Positions 1-9,354 are shown, numbered from the stretch's first letter. The stretch is 64,000 nucleotides of DNA from Sagittula stellata E-37 (GCF_039724765.1 NZ_CP155729.1:4411501-4475500); one strand, 5' to 3'. Notes: generated from the letters alone by a model not told the origin. Translations and numbers: made by a program.

Positions 1-39
1 AAGCATCAGGCTTCGGCGGGACAGGGTGTTCTTTGTCAT
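1..39 (-). CDS. Partial secreted protein, start of next gene of the zinc operon
   Basis: Only the first 13 codons are inside the window (MTKNTLSRRSLML), reading toward position 1. The SRRSLML stretch looks like the start of a twin-arginine or Sec signal peptide. The ATG lies 31 bp beyond the stop of the permease gene and on the same strand, so it is probably the last or next cistron of the zinc operon. In related zrg operons a DUF3299 secreted protein often sits here; that identity is inference, because the body of the protein is not visible. Confidence 0.55.
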   Translation of the reverse strand, partial: MTKNTLSRRSLML

Positions 40-70
40 GAAAATGTCTCCGGGCTGCACGTGTCAGGGG

Positions 71-1321
71 TCAGTTGCGTACCGTCATACCGTCCGCCAA
101 CGACAGGCGATAGGCGCGGAGGGCGGGGAACAGGCTGGCGAGGGCCGCCGCGACGATCACGACTGCGAGAACGGCGCCCTCTTGCGCAGTCGGTGCGGTG
201 ATCGGCAGCCAGATCCCATAGGTTGCATCGATCCACGGCTGGCCAAGCGCCAGCCCCGCGTAGACCAGCGCCAGCCCCAGCAGGGCGCCCAGCGTCGCCA
301 TCAGCACCGCTTCCAGAACCAGCAGACCAAGGATCGTCGCGGGACGCGCGCCCATGGCCCGCCAGATCGCCATCTCGCGGCGGCGTTCATTCAGCGACGA
401 GAAGATCATCGCCATCATTCCCAACAGCGCCGTGACCACGACCATGACCGAAACCGCCAGCAGCGCGGTTTCCGCCAGTCCGACGATCTGCCACAACTCC
501 TGCAGGGCGACGCCGGGCAGGATCGCCAGCAGTGGCTCCTCCGGGTATTCGTTGATCCAGCGTTGCAGGCCAAAGATCTGCAGGCGGCTTTTGACGCCGA
601 CAAGCGCGGCGGTGATGGCGGTGGGTTGCAGGTCCATCTGGCGGATCGCCTCGACCGGGGTGGTTTGGCCGGGGATCTGCGCACCCGACTGCCAGTCGAC
701 ATGGATCGCCTCGATCGCCTCCAGAGAGACGATCACCGTACGGTCCACCGGCGTCCCTGTCTTCTCGAGGATGCCGGCCACGCGGAACGGCTGGTCGTCA
801 TGTTCGGTGAAGGAACGCAGCCCATGCGCCACGACGATGGGATCGCCCGTGTCATAGCCCAGCGTCGCTGCCACGTCGGCGCCGATCACCGCATCGTAAA
901 GGTCATCCAACCCGTGACCGCTGTCGAACGCCAGCGCCCGGCCACCGCGATAGGCGTAGTGGTCGAAGAAGGCAGCGGTCGTGCCCATGACGCGAAACTG
1001 CTTGTGGCTGTCGCCGAGCGAAATCGGCACGATCCAGTCGACCTCGTCTCGGGCCGCAATGTCCTGGAAGCTTTCCCAGGTCACATTGTTGGTGGCATTG
1101 CCGATTCGGAAGACGGAGTAAAGCAGCAGTTGTACCGAGCCGGAGCGCGCACCGACGATCAGATCCGTGCCCGAAATCGTATCGGTAAAGCTTGCCCGCG
1201 CGCCGGTGCGCATCTTCTCGACGCCGAGGAACAGCGAAACCGAAAGGGCGATGGCCAGGACCGTCATGCCGACGGTCAGCGCCCGCGCCATCAGCGACCC
1301 CCATGCCAGACGCAGGATCAT
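71..1321 (-). CDS. ABC transporter permease, FtsX/MacB-like (zinc uptake operon)
   Basis: 416 residues with the MacB/FtsX layout: one N-terminal membrane segment (about residues 13-35), a large periplasmic domain, and three C-terminal membrane segments (about 285-310, 330-360 and 380-405). Its ATG overlaps the stop of the ATPase gene by 4 bp, so the two are translationally coupled and should form one transporter. The neighbours (His-rich ZrgA-type protein, CobW GTPase, Zur-like box) point to zinc acquisition or periplasmic handling of zinc. The family itself is broad (lipoprotein release, peptide efflux), so the substrate rests on context only. The family assignment is secure; the zinc role is inferred. 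Confidence 0.85.
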   Translation of the reverse strand: MILRLAWGSLMARALTVGMTVLAIALSVSLFLGVEKMRTGARASFTDTISGTDLIVGARSGSVQLLLYSVFRIGNATNNVTWESFQDIAARDEVDWIVPISLGDSHKQFRVMGTTAAFFDHYAYRGGRALAFDSGHGLDDLYDAVIGADVAATLGYDTGDPIVVAHGLRSFTEHDDQPFRVAGILEKTGTPVDRTVIVSLEAIEAIHVDWQSGAQIPGQTTPVEAIRQMDLQPTAITAALVGVKSRLQIFGLQRWINEYPEEPLLAILPGVALQELWQIVGLAETALLAVSVMVVVTALLGMMAMIFSSLNERRREMAIWRAMGARPATILGLLVLEAVLMATLGALLGLALVYAGLALGQPWIDATYGIWLPITAPTAQEGAVLAVVIVAAALASLFPALRAYRLSLADGMTVRN

Positions 1322-2028
1322 GCCGCGCTCCTTTGCGTCGTGACGATGTCTTCGAGCCGCACGACCCGGTCGAACCGGTCGCCCAGCCGCGCGTCATGGC
1401 TGACCATCAAGAGCGCGGTCCCCGCGTCCTGCGCCTCTGCGAACAGCAACTTGAGGAAGGTGTCCTGCGTCGCGGCATCCAGCGCCGAGGTCGGTTCGTC
1501 CGCGACGATCAGTGCAGGTGTCCCGATCAACGCGCGCGCGGCGGCCACGCGCTGCTGCTGGCCGACACTCAGCCGCCCCGCGGCGGTGCTCAAAACATCC
1601 TCCGGCAGACCGAGCGCCTTGCAGAGTTTCTGCGCAGCGCCTTGCCCGGTACGCGACCGCCGGACAGGGGCAAACCGCAACGGCAACTCGATATTGTCCG
1701 ATACACTGGCGTAGGGCAGCAGGTTGAATTGCTGAAAGATCACACCGATCCGTTCGGCGCGAAAGCGGTCACGCTGACCGGGGCGGAGGTTGGCAAGGTC
1801 GGTTCCCGCCACCTCGACCCGTCCGCCGTCGACGGCGTTGATGCCGCAGATCAGAGACAGCAGGGTCGACTTGCCCGAACCGCTTTCGCCCAGCAGCAGG
1901 ACGCTCTCCCCGGCCTGCATATCGAAGCGCGGGCAGGTCAGCCGGAACCCGCCACGCCCACGCGCGCCCGGCCAGCCGAACGTTGCGTCGGTCAGCGATA
2001 ACGCCGGGGTCATGGCGGGGTCCGTCAT
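1318..2028 (-). CDS. ABC transporter ATP-binding protein, LolD/FtsE-like (zinc uptake operon)
   Basis: 236 residues. The Walker A motif GESGSGKST, Q-loop region IGVIFQQFNLLP, signature LSVGQQQR, Walker B ALIVADEPT and switch MVSHD are all visible, so it should be an active ATPase. It is of the LolD/FtsE/MacB type that pairs with FtsX-fold permeases. It begins 2 bp after the stop of the His-rich protein gene and overlaps the permease gene by 4 bp, so it sits in a tight operon. The predicted partner is the downstream permease. The role in zinc handling is inferred from the operon and not from the ATPase itself. Confidence 0.88.
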   Translation of the reverse strand: MTDPAMTPALSLTDATFGWPGARGRGGFRLTCPRFDMQAGESVLLLGESGSGKSTLLSLICGINAVDGGRVEVAGTDLANLRPGQRDRFRAERIGVIFQQFNLLPYASVSDNIELPLRFAPVRRSRTGQGAAQKLCKALGLPEDVLSTAAGRLSVGQQQRVAAARALIGTPALIVADEPTSALDAATQDTFLKLLFAEAQDAGTALLMVSHDARLGDRFDRVVRLEDIVTTQRSAA

Positions 2029-2030
2029 GC

Positions 2031-2666
2031 TCAGTTCAGAACCAGTTGCGGGGCGTCCCCGGTGATCTCTGCGGCACCGGCGCCTGCGTCAGTGACGTAT
2101 TCCGCCTCGATTTCCTCGGCATTCGGGAAGGTGGCGAAGAAGGGGAAAGACACGGTGGTCAAAGCTTCCGGCGTGTCGCACACGAAGTGATAGTGCACCT
2201 CGAAAGCGCTGTGCGTGGCTTCGCCGTGATCTTCGTGCGCGCCGTCTTCGTCCTCTGCATGGTCCTCATCGTGATCGTCGTGACCGTGATCATCTTCACC
2301 GGCATGATCGTCGTCGTGATCCTCATGCGCTTCGTCGTGATCGTGGTGCTCTTCGGCCATCATCTCGGCCTCTGCCTCCTCAAGCGTACAGCCCGCCGCG
2401 ACGTCCAGCACGACGCTCGACGCCGGATCGCCCAGCAGCGCCAGGGCCGCATCCACGGCGGCTTTGTCCGCATCGCTCGACGCGACGTGTTCGAAGCCGA
2501 CGATGTCCATGCCGGGGGCTTCGAAAAGGATCTCCACCTCGTTGCCTTCGACGGCGATCTTCACTTCGGTCACGCCATGCACATGGGCGCCCAGCTCACG
2601 GTTCTCCTGCGCCATCAATGCGGTGGCAGAGACACTCAGGACAAGTGCGGTTGTCAGGGTTTTCAT
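2031..2666 (-). CDS. zrgA: Zinc-regulated periplasmic protein, ZrgA-like (DUF2796)
   Basis: 211 residues. A signal peptide ends at about residue 19 (ALMA/QENREL). The HVHGV segment near residues 28-32 and the overall layout match the DUF2796/ZrgA family. Residues 105-152 form a striking His/Asp/Glu-rich stretch that should act as a flexible metal-capturing loop, and single Cys residues lie on either side of it (about residues 93 and 163). The chosen ATG has AAGGACC upstream and is followed by a clean signal peptide; a longer reading frame from 2783 has neither. ZrgA proteins support zinc uptake in other proteobacteria. The position between a CobW GTPase and an ABC transporter fits this. Confidence 0.82.
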   Translation of the reverse strand: MKTLTTALVLSVSATALMAQENRELGAHVHGVTEVKIAVEGNEVEILFEAPGMDIVGFEHVASSDADKAAVDAALALLGDPASSVVLDVAAGCTLEEAEAEMMAEEHHDHDEAHEDHDDDHAGEDDHGHDDHDEDHAEDEDGAHEDHGEATHSAFEVHYHFVCDTPEALTTVSFPFFATFPNAEEIEAEYVTDAGAGAAEITGDAPQLVLN

Positions 2667-2703
2667 GTTTGGTCCTTTTCGTTTTTCTGAAGGGGCTAAG
2701 GGA

Positions 2704-2832
2704 TCAATGCAACAGGGTCGCGACAGAGGGTGGATCGTGCTGCACACGCTCAAAGGTGTTTGCCTCAAGTGGCGGCAAGGCATTCTGGCTGACGAACGGG
2801 ATCGCGGTGGCGATCCTCGGTGTGACGCGCAT
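2704..2832 (-). CDS. Possible 42-residue ORF coupled to the cobW-like gene
   Basis: The stop codon of the CobW-type gene overlaps an ATG (TGATG), opening a 42-codon frame that fills most of the 165-bp gap before zrgA. The peptide begins [14 protein letters not shown] and has no recognisable domain. It may be a real translationally coupled peptide, the remnant of a longer gene such as the DUF1826 genes sometimes seen beside CobW proteins, or chance. There is no strong independent ribosome-binding site. Kept at low confidence because it is the only candidate for this gap. Confidence 0.25.
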   Translation of the reverse strand: MRVTPRIATAIPFVSQNALPPLEANTFERVQHDPPSVATLLH

Positions 2833-4037
2833 CAGGCCGCTTCCTCGGCCCGGCGCCAGAGAGGGAAGGGATCGGGCAGCGCCGGCAGGTCGTCCGGCCC
2901 GGAGGCAGAGGCCAAAAGACAGCCGTCCAGCCGTGCCTTCAACGCCGGCCAGTCGATACCCGCTCCGATGAAGACCAGTTCCTGCCTGCGGTCGCCCCAG
3001 GGCTCCTGCCAATGCGCGGCCATATAGGCACGGGCGCTGTCGTGCTGCGGGCGGCGCGCCTCTGGCACCGAGGCCCACCAGATGCCGAGCGGCGCGACCG
3101 AGGACAACGCCCCGGCAAGCGAGAACTCCGCCACCCAGTCGGGGCGGGTCGCGATCCAGAAGTGCCCCTTGGCGCGGATCACGCCGGGCAGATCGCCGTT
3201 CAGCACCTCGAATACCCGCTCGGGAACGAAGGGCGCGCGGGCACGGTACACGTAGCTGGCGACGCCGTATTCCTCGGTCTCCGGCGTATGATCGGCGAAC
3301 CCGTACAGCTCCTTGGCCCACATGGGATGCTCATGTGCGCGCTCGAAGTCGAAAAGGCCCGTCTCCATCACCGCCTCTGCCGGAACGTCGGAGTGGTCGG
3401 CCAAGATGATCCGCGCATCGGCGTTCAGCGCGCGGATGATCCTGCAGGCCGCATCGACGCGCTCCGGGCCCGCATCGCTGACCTTGTTCAGAACCACGAC
3501 GTCAGCGAATTCGATCTGATCGGTAAGCAGGTGGACGAGTGTACGCGTGTCGCCGTCGCCCGCTGTCTCGCCCCTGTCGGCCAGGAAGTCGTGGCTGGAA
3601 AAGTCGCGCAGCAGGTTCACCGCATCGACCACCGTCACCATCGTATCGAGCCGCGCCACGTCCGCCAGACTGTGCCCCGCCTCGTCGCGGAATTCAAAGG
3701 TCGCAGCCACCGGCAGCGGTTCCGAGATGCCGGTGGATTCGATCAGAAGCACGTCGAACCGCCCTTCGCCGGCCAGCCGCGCCACCTCTGCCAGCAGGTC
3801 GTCGCGCAGTGTGCAGCAGATGCAGCCATTGGACATTTCGACCAGCGTTTCATCCGTGCGGCTAAGCTCCGTGTCCGCCCGCACGAGGTCCGCGTCGATG
3901 TTGACCTCGGACATGTCGTTGACGATCACTGCCACGCGTCGCCCGTCGCGATTGTTCAGGATACGGTTGAGCAGCGTGGTCTTTCCCGCCCCGAGAAAAC
4001 CGGAAAGTACCGTGACTGGAAGCCTGTCGTCTTGCAT
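2832..4037 (-). CDS. CobW/COG0523-type GTPase (ZagA/YciC-like zinc metallochaperone)
   Basis: 401 residues. Walker A GFLGAGKT is at residues 13-20, the family-defining CxCC metal site (CICC) at residues 72-75, and the C-terminal CobW_C domain follows. COG0523 GTPases of the zinc-regulated subgroup deliver zinc to target enzymes during zinc limitation. The start was placed at 4037 because GAGGT lies at the right distance there; the frame could be read from 4085 but without a ribosome-binding site. It is the first gene of the zinc operon, about 190 bp downstream of a Zur-like box. Cobalamin-related roles of CobW are unlikely in this context. Confidence 0.88.
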   Translation of the reverse strand: MQDDRLPVTVLSGFLGAGKTTLLNRILNNRDGRRVAVIVNDMSEVNIDADLVRADTELSRTDETLVEMSNGCICCTLRDDLLAEVARLAGEGRFDVLLIESTGISEPLPVAATFEFRDEAGHSLADVARLDTMVTVVDAVNLLRDFSSHDFLADRGETAGDGDTRTLVHLLTDQIEFADVVVLNKVSDAGPERVDAACRIIRALNADARIILADHSDVPAEAVMETGLFDFERAHEHPMWAKELYGFADHTPETEEYGVASYVYRARAPFVPERVFEVLNGDLPGVIRAKGHFWIATRPDWVAEFSLAGALSSVAPLGIWWASVPEARRPQHDSARAYMAAHWQEPWGDRRQELVFIGAGIDWPALKARLDGCLLASASGPDDLPALPDPFPLWRRAEEAA

Positions 4038-4230
4038 TTCGCACCTCGTTTCCCAGCGGTCGCCCCGGCAACGGCAAAGGCGCAATGAGACAGCCCTCCG
4101 GCACGGCCCGCCGGAGGATCTGAACCGCTTTCATAGTATCGTTTTGTCTTTCAGCCGCAGGTAGGCCGCACCCTCAAGCCATTGACTTGACAGCTCAATC
4201 CATCGGTTTCCCGCCTGCTTTCGCAGAATT

Positions 4231-4243
4231 GTTATTCTATAAC
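4231..4243. promoter_or_regulatory. Zur-box-like operator
   Basis: The 13-bp sequence GTTATTCTATAAC has perfect 5-bp arms (GTTAT/ATAAC) and differs at one position from the core GTTATA-N-TATAAC of the E. coli Zur box. It overlaps the predicted -10 element of the zinc operon promoter, as expected for repression by zinc-loaded Zur. Similarity to the Zur core is known; binding here is inferred. Confidence 0.65.
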
Positions 4244-4261
4244 GTACCACTTTCGCAACAA
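4234..4261 (-). promoter_or_regulatory. Predicted promoter of the zinc operon
   Basis: On the minus strand TTGTTG (4256-4261), a 16-bp spacer and TAGAAT (4234-4239) form a sigma-70-type promoter whose -10 lies inside the Zur-like palindrome. The implied leader is about 190 nt and includes a GC hairpin near 4091-4114. Confidence 0.45.
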
Positions 4262-4611
4262 GAAAATCGAAGGTTCTCATGCCCAGGCCCCGACCGTCCG
4301 CGCGTCATCCGGGCTACCTTGGGTCGACGGGAACACGGAAACCTCACTGCGCGACGCGCAAGGAGAACACGACGAAGAAGACACGCGTCGCCAACGCGCA
4401 GATCGCGCCCAGCCGGACCCGGCCTTCCGAATGTTTGTTCCGAAAAGGGTCGTGTCAGCTAGAGGAACGCCTGCCCGCTGCCGAGCGGCGCCGCGAGCAT
4501 TGCCCGAGCCGGACCACCCCTTACAAGTGACGCTCCAGGTATGGCGGCATCGGCGCCAGCCTCATCGGCGAGAGGAAGGTCATGGCCGAGAAGGCGCATG
4601 CGCAAACGCGA
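4262..4611. other. Intergenic region between zinc operon promoter and rplW terminator
   Basis: About 350 bp with no gene that can be defended. Short open frames exist on both strands (for example plus strand 4279-4530 and minus strand 4459-4644) but have neither ribosome-binding sites nor family resemblance. This is the place where rplB would normally follow rplW in the S10 operon. Confidence 0.5.
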
Positions 4612-4639
4612 AAGGCCCCCGCACAACGGCGGGGGCCTT
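4612..4639 (-). terminator. Terminator downstream of rplW
   Basis: Strong GC stem (AAGGCCCCCGC and GCGGGGGCCTT arms) 36 bp beyond the rplW stop, followed on the minus strand by TTTCGCGTTT. It should end the rpsJ-rplCDW transcript. Confidence 0.75.
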
Positions 4640-4674
4640 CGCAAAATCAGGATACGGGGCGTGCCCCGATCCGG

Positions 4675-4971
4675 TCAGAGGCCGGTGGACACGTCGATGG
4701 TGTTGCCCTCTTCGAGCATCACATAGGCCTTCTTCACGTCCCGACGCTTGCCGGTCTTGCCACGGAAACGCTTCACCTTGCCCTTGGTGATGGTCGTGTT
4801 CACGGCCTTCACCTTCACACCAAAGAGCGCCTCGATGGCTTCCTTGATCTGCGGCTTGTTCGCGTCGATGGCCACTTCGAAGACAACCGCGCCGTGCTCG
4901 GACGCCATGGTGGACTTCTCGGTGATGATCGGCTTGCGGATCACGTCGTACTGTTCTGCCGTCGCGGTCAT
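4675..4971 (-). CDS. rplW: 50S ribosomal protein L23
   Basis: 98 residues, normal length for L23. L23 binds 23S rRNA domain III beside the exit tunnel and forms the docking site for trigger factor and SRP. The sequence starts [20 protein letters not shown], the typical bacterial L23 beginning, and continues with [11 protein letters not shown] and the basic loop [13 protein letters not shown]. Its ATG overlaps the rplD stop (ATGA), so it is translationally coupled. It is the last gene of the S10-type operon here: a strong terminator follows rather than rplB. Confidence 0.97.
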   Translation of the reverse strand: MTATAEQYDVIRKPIITEKSTMASEHGAVVFEVAIDANKPQIKEAIEALFGVKVKAVNTTITKGKVKRFRGKTGKRRDVKKAYVMLEEGNTIDVSTGL

Positions 4972-5585
4972 TTCAGTCGAGCCTCCAGTGCTTCGACACC
5001 CGCCTTCGTGATCACCAGAGTGTCACGCTTCAGGATGTCATAAACGTTGGCACCGATGGTCGGCAGGACGTCCAGACCTTCGATGTTGCGGGCCGCCTTG
5101 GCGAAGTTCTCGTTCACCTCGGCGCCGTCGATGATCAGCGCGCGCTTCCAGCCAAGCTTCGACACCTGGGCGGCGAGCGCCTTGGTCTTGCTTGCGCCGT
5201 CGATGGAGTCGATCACGATCAGGGCACCGTTGCGGGCCTTGTCGGACAGAGCCATCTTCAGGCCGAGTGCGCGGACCTTCTTGGGCAGCTCATGGGCGTG
5301 CGACCGCGGGGTCGGGCCCTTGTAGATGCCACCCTTGCGGAAGATCGGCGCCTTGCGGGAACCGTGACGTGCGCCACCGGTGCCCTTCTGGCGGTAGATC
5401 TTCTTGGTCGAATACGACACTTCCGAGCGGGTCTTGACCTTGTGCGTACCGGCCTGCGCCTTGTTGCGCTGCCAGCGGACGACGCGGTGGAGAATGTCGG
5501 CGCGCGGCTCCAGCCCGAAGAGGGCCTCGTCCAGCTCGACTTCGCCAGCGGAACCGCCGTCGAGGTTGATTACGTCGAGTTTCAT
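4968..5585 (-). CDS. rplD: 50S ribosomal protein L4
   Basis: 205 residues. L4 is an early-assembly 23S rRNA-binding protein whose long loop lines the exit tunnel. Visible hallmarks are [15 protein letters not shown] and [15 protein letters not shown] in the tunnel loop (roughly residues 60-90) and the C-terminal globular part ending VEALEARLK. In enterobacteria L4 also represses its own operon; no equivalent leader can be shown here. The start ATG overlaps the rplC stop by 4 bp, and the stop overlaps rplW in the same way. Confidence 0.97.
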   Translation of the reverse strand: MKLDVINLDGGSAGEVELDEALFGLEPRADILHRVVRWQRNKAQAGTHKVKTRSEVSYSTKKIYRQKGTGGARHGSRKAPIFRKGGIYKGPTPRSHAHELPKKVRALGLKMALSDKARNGALIVIDSIDGASKTKALAAQVSKLGWKRALIIDGAEVNENFAKAARNIEGLDVLPTIGANVYDILKRDTLVITKAGVEALEARLK

Positions 5586-6421
5586 TCCTCACCTTCCTTC
5601 TTCTCGGCCTCGATGTCGGCCTCTGCAGCTTTCAGCTGCTCGGCTTCCTGCGCGGCCTGCTCCTCGGCGAGACGCTTGGCTTCGGCTTCTGCTTCCGCAG
5701 CGGCCTGGGCGGCGGCTTCTTCGGCGAGACGCTGAGCTTCCCTCTTGGAGCTCATCAGAGCTGCCGGAAGGATCACGTTCTCGGGGACGGGCTTCTTGAC
5801 GGCGTCCTTGATGGTCACCCACGATCCCTTCGGGCCCGGAACGGCGCCCTTGATCATGATGACACCACGGTCGCTGTCGGTGCGGACGACCTGCAGGTTC
5901 TGCGTGGTCACACGCACGGAACCCATGTGGCCGGCCATCTTCTTGCCCTTGAACACCTTGCCCGGGTTCTGACACTGACCGGTCGAACCGTGGGAACGGT
6001 GGGAGATGGACACACCGTGCGTTGCACGCAGGCCGCCGAAGTTGTGACGCTTCATGCCGCCGGCGAAGCCCTTACCGATGGTGATGCCGGAGACGTCCAC
6101 GAACTGACCTTCGAAGTAGTGGTCGGCGATGATTTCCTCACCCACTTCGATCAGGTTCTCGGGCGCCACGCGGAATTCCACGATCTTGCGCTTCGGCTCG
6201 ACACCGGCGTTCGAGAACACCTTGCGCATCGCCTGGGAGGTACGCTTCGCTTTCGCGGTGCCACAGCCCAAGGCGACGGCGGAGTAGCCGTTGGTTTCAT
6301 CTGTGCGCTGCGCGACGACCTGAAGGTTGTCGAGCTGCAGCACGGTGACGGGGATCTGCTTGCCGTCTTCCATGAAGACGCGAGTCATGCCGATCTTCTT
6401 TGCGATCACACCAGAGCGCAT
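5582..6421 (-). CDS. rplC: 50S ribosomal protein L3 with long acidic C-terminal extension
   Basis: 279 residues. The first ~210 are a standard L3 (start [16 protein letters not shown], then [13 protein letters not shown] and [15 protein letters not shown]), the rRNA-binding protein next to the peptidyl transferase centre. The start at 6421 is preceded by AAGGGGG. From about residue 220 the protein carries an extra Ala/Glu-rich stretch of ~60 residues ending EAEKKEGEE, predicted to be a charged helix or coiled coil. Such tails occur on L3 of some Rhodobacteraceae, but the function is unknown to me. The stop overlaps rplD. Confidence 0.96.
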   Translation of the reverse strand: MRSGVIAKKIGMTRVFMEDGKQIPVTVLQLDNLQVVAQRTDETNGYSAVALGCGTAKAKRTSQAMRKVFSNAGVEPKRKIVEFRVAPENLIEVGEEIIADHYFEGQFVDVSGITIGKGFAGGMKRHNFGGLRATHGVSISHRSHGSTGQCQNPGKVFKGKKMAGHMGSVRVTTQNLQVVRTDSDRGVIMIKGAVPGPKGSWVTIKDAVKKPVPENVILPAALMSSKREAQRLAEEAAAQAAAEAEAEAKRLAEEQAAQEAEQLKAAEADIEAEKKEGEE

Positions 6422-6431
6422 GGTTACCCCC

Positions 6432-6737
6432 TTATACCTTGATCTCGACGTCAACGCCGGCGGCGAGGTCGAGCTTCATGAGGGCGTCCACGGTCTGCGG
6501 AGTCGGATCGACGATGTCGAGCAGACGCTTGTGGGTGCGGATCTCGAACTGGTCCCGAGACTTCTTGTTCACGTGCGGGCCGCGCAGAACGGTGAATTTC
6601 TCGATCTTGTTGGGCAGCGGGATCGGCCCGCGGACCTGTGCGCCGGTACGCTTGGCGGTGTTGACGATTTCCTGGGTGCTTGCGTCGAGCACGCGGAAGT
6701 CGAACGCCTTCAGCCGGATACGGATGTTCTGGTTCAT
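6432..6737 (-). CDS. rpsJ: 30S ribosomal protein S10 (NusE)
   Basis: 101 residues, full length. S10 is part of the 30S head and, as NusE, joins NusB and NusG in antitermination complexes. Typical segments are [14 protein letters not shown] at the N-terminus, [13 protein letters not shown], and [14 protein letters not shown]. First gene of the rpsJ-rplCDW operon, 10 bp before rplC. A promoter and a GC hairpin lie upstream. In many relatives tuf directly precedes rpsJ; here an IS element and about 400 bp intervene. Confidence 0.97.
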   Translation of the reverse strand: MNQNIRIRLKAFDFRVLDASTQEIVNTAKRTGAQVRGPIPLPNKIEKFTVLRGPHVNKKSRDQFEIRTHKRLLDIVDPTPQTVDALMKLDLAAGVDVEIKV

Positions 6738-6807
6738 CGAACAGTCCTATTTTGGCGTTTCGGTTGAGAGGAGGATGGGCGACCACCGCACACCCTCATC
6801 GAACCGT

Positions 6808-6831
6808 AAGGGCGGGAATCACCCCGCCCTT
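6808..6831 (-). promoter_or_regulatory. Hairpin in the rpsJ leader
   Basis: Arms AAGGGCGGG and CCCGCCCTT with a 6-nt loop lie in the predicted untranslated leader about 70 nt before rpsJ. There is no T-run, so it is not an obvious terminator; it may serve regulation by a ribosomal protein. Confidence 0.4.
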
Positions 6832-6855
6832 GAACGTCCCTATGGACGTTGCGCG

Positions 6856-6884
6856 CGTATAGGCGGTTTGGGAGGGTGGGGCAA
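6856..6884 (-). promoter_or_regulatory. Predicted rpsJ operon promoter
   Basis: Minus-strand TTGCCC (6879-6884), 17-bp spacer and TATACG (6856-6861). It gives the S10-type operon its own start point independent of the tuf transcript and of the IS insertion at 7137. Confidence 0.5.
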
Positions 6885-7155
6885 GGGGGGTGTTGCGCTG
6901 TGGGGAAGATGTATGAGCAGCGCATTGCAGACGCGCGCGGTTGCGATCCGAACCGTCGATCCACTTGATTTATCGCGGCCAAGTCCGAAGACGTCCGACA
7001 CGCAGCGCCAGGCCCGACCAAATCGCAGCCGTGTGGGGGCGCGTCATCCATGCGCGGCGGCCTGACGGCCTTGATTCCGCGCTGGTTTGCGATCTCAACG
7101 ACGCCCTGAAATTGTGGGATGCCAAGCAAAAGCTAGGGTCAGGACTCGTTCTCTC

Positions 7156-7545
7156 TCAAAGCCAGAAGATCACGGTCGCAGCGAGTGCGATCGCTGAGAA
7201 GAAGGTCTTTGGGCATCGGTCATAACGGGTCGCCACCCGTCTCCAATCCTTGAGCCTGCCGAACATGATCTCGATCCGGTTGCGACGCTTGTACCTGCGC
7301 TTGTCGTACGGGACGGGCGTCTTCCGTTTCGTCCGGCCCGGGATGCAAGGGCGTATCTTCTTGTCTTGCAAGGCTTCTCTGAACCAGTCGGCATCGTAGC
7401 CGCGATCTCCGAGCAGCCATTTCACGTCTGGCAGCCCGCCGACCAGCGCACGCGCCCCGATGTAGTCGCTGACGGGGCCGGCAGTCAGGAACAGGTCGAT
7501 GGGCCGGCCATGGCTGTCGCAGACGGCGTGCAACTTCGTGTTCAT
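7156..7545 (-). CDS. IS5-family transposase, second frame (orfB)
   Basis: 129 residues from the first ATG in this frame (MNTKLHAVCDSHGRP), which is the catalytic C-terminal part of an IS5/IS427-type DDE transposase: LLGDRGYDADWFR holds the second Asp, and YKRRNRIEIMFGRLKDWRR holds the essential Glu (the Y(2)R(3)E(6)R motif). The frame stays open upstream of the ATG through RLIGRTKGG back to the slippery run, so the real product is probably a fusion with orfA made by -1 frameshifting. Confidence 0.9.
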   Translation of the reverse strand: MNTKLHAVCDSHGRPIDLFLTAGPVSDYIGARALVGGLPDVKWLLGDRGYDADWFREALQDKKIRPCIPGRTKRKTPVPYDKRRYKRRNRIEIMFGRLKDWRRVATRYDRCPKTFFSAIALAATVIFWL

Positions 7546-7565
7546 GCCTCCCTTCGTCCGGCCAA

Positions 7566-7919
7566 TCAGCCGTCCACGCCCCCCTTTTTCACGCCCAGGC
7601 TGGACGCCGTGCGATGGGCCTTCAGATGAGTTGCGTCGATCATCACGGTCGTCTCCTCACCATGCTCGCCCGCCAGCCCGGCCATGATCCGGGCGAAGAC
7701 GCCTCTATCGCTCCACCGCTTCCAGCGGTTGTAGAGTGTCTTGTGCGGGCCGTATTCCCTTGGCGCATCTCGCCACCGCAATCCATTGCGATTGATAAAG
7801 ATAATACCGCTCAGAACGCGCCGGTCATCAACCCGGGGCTTGCCGTGCGACTTGGGGAAGTAAGGCTCCAGACGCGCCATCTGCGCATCGCTCAACCAGT
7901 AGAGATCAGACATGTTCAC
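7566..7919 (-). CDS. IS5-family transposase, first frame (orfA)
   Basis: 117 residues with the N-terminal DUF4096-type domain (LSDAQMARLEPYFP, DDRRVLSGIIFINRNGLRWRDAP) and the first catalytic Asp in TVMIDATHLKAHRTA. The frame ends just after LGVKKGGVDG. The coding strand has AAAAAGGGGGG at 7589-7579, a slippery run; reading one base back there joins it to orfB. This is the usual expression mode for this IS group, so the element looks intact. Confidence 0.9.
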   Translation of the reverse strand: MNMSDLYWLSDAQMARLEPYFPKSHGKPRVDDRRVLSGIIFINRNGLRWRDAPREYGPHKTLYNRWKRWSDRGVFARIMAGLAGEHGEETTVMIDATHLKAHRTASSLGVKKGGVDG

Positions 7920-8015
7920 CGCTCGTTTTCGAACGGTGAATCACGCTCGCTCAACCAAATCAATGGGTCCTGAACCTAGCCAAGCTCATGCATTGAAGGC
8001 AAGCCAACATAAAAC

Positions 8016-8046
8016 AAAAAGGCCGCTCCGGTTGGGAGCGGCCTTC
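8016..8046 (-). terminator. Terminator of tuf (copy 1)
   Basis: Perfect stem GGCCGCTCC/GGAGCGGCC with a CAAC loop on the minus strand, followed by TTTTTGTTTT. It lies about 100 bp past the tuf stop. Confidence 0.9.
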
Positions 8047-8142
8047 TTTAATCTTCACCGGATGCTGACACCGCATTCTCGTGAGCTTCCTGCGGAAGCC
8101 ACTGCCATGCGGCATCACACTGGCAACAACGCTGGCGCGTTG

Positions 8143-9318
<1,176 letters not shown>

Positions 9319-9354
9319 GGTATTGGCTCCCTTTTCTTGTCGGATGGTGGGGTT

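Larger units (their letters stand above)
7133..7979 (-). mobile_element. IS5-family insertion sequence (IS427-like, two-frame transposase)
   Basis: About 840 bp between CTAG tetranucleotides at 7133-7136 and 7976-7979, which are either a 4-bp target duplication or self-complementary terminal bases. The inverted repeats 7137-7150 and 7962-7975 match at 11 of 14 positions. It contains orfA and orfB joined by a likely -1 frameshift. It is inserted between tuf and rpsJ, upstream of the rpsJ promoter and downstream of the tuf terminator, so it should not disturb either. Confidence 0.88.

Noticed and set aside
26..1714. A plus-strand frame of 562 codons opposite the zinc ABC transporter genes
   Set aside because: Antisense shadow; the minus-strand frames show clear permease and ATPase motifs.
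4279..4530. A possible plus-strand peptide preceded by AAGGAG but starting with ACG near 4371
   Set aside because: No valid start codon at the right distance and Arg-rich, low-information sequence.
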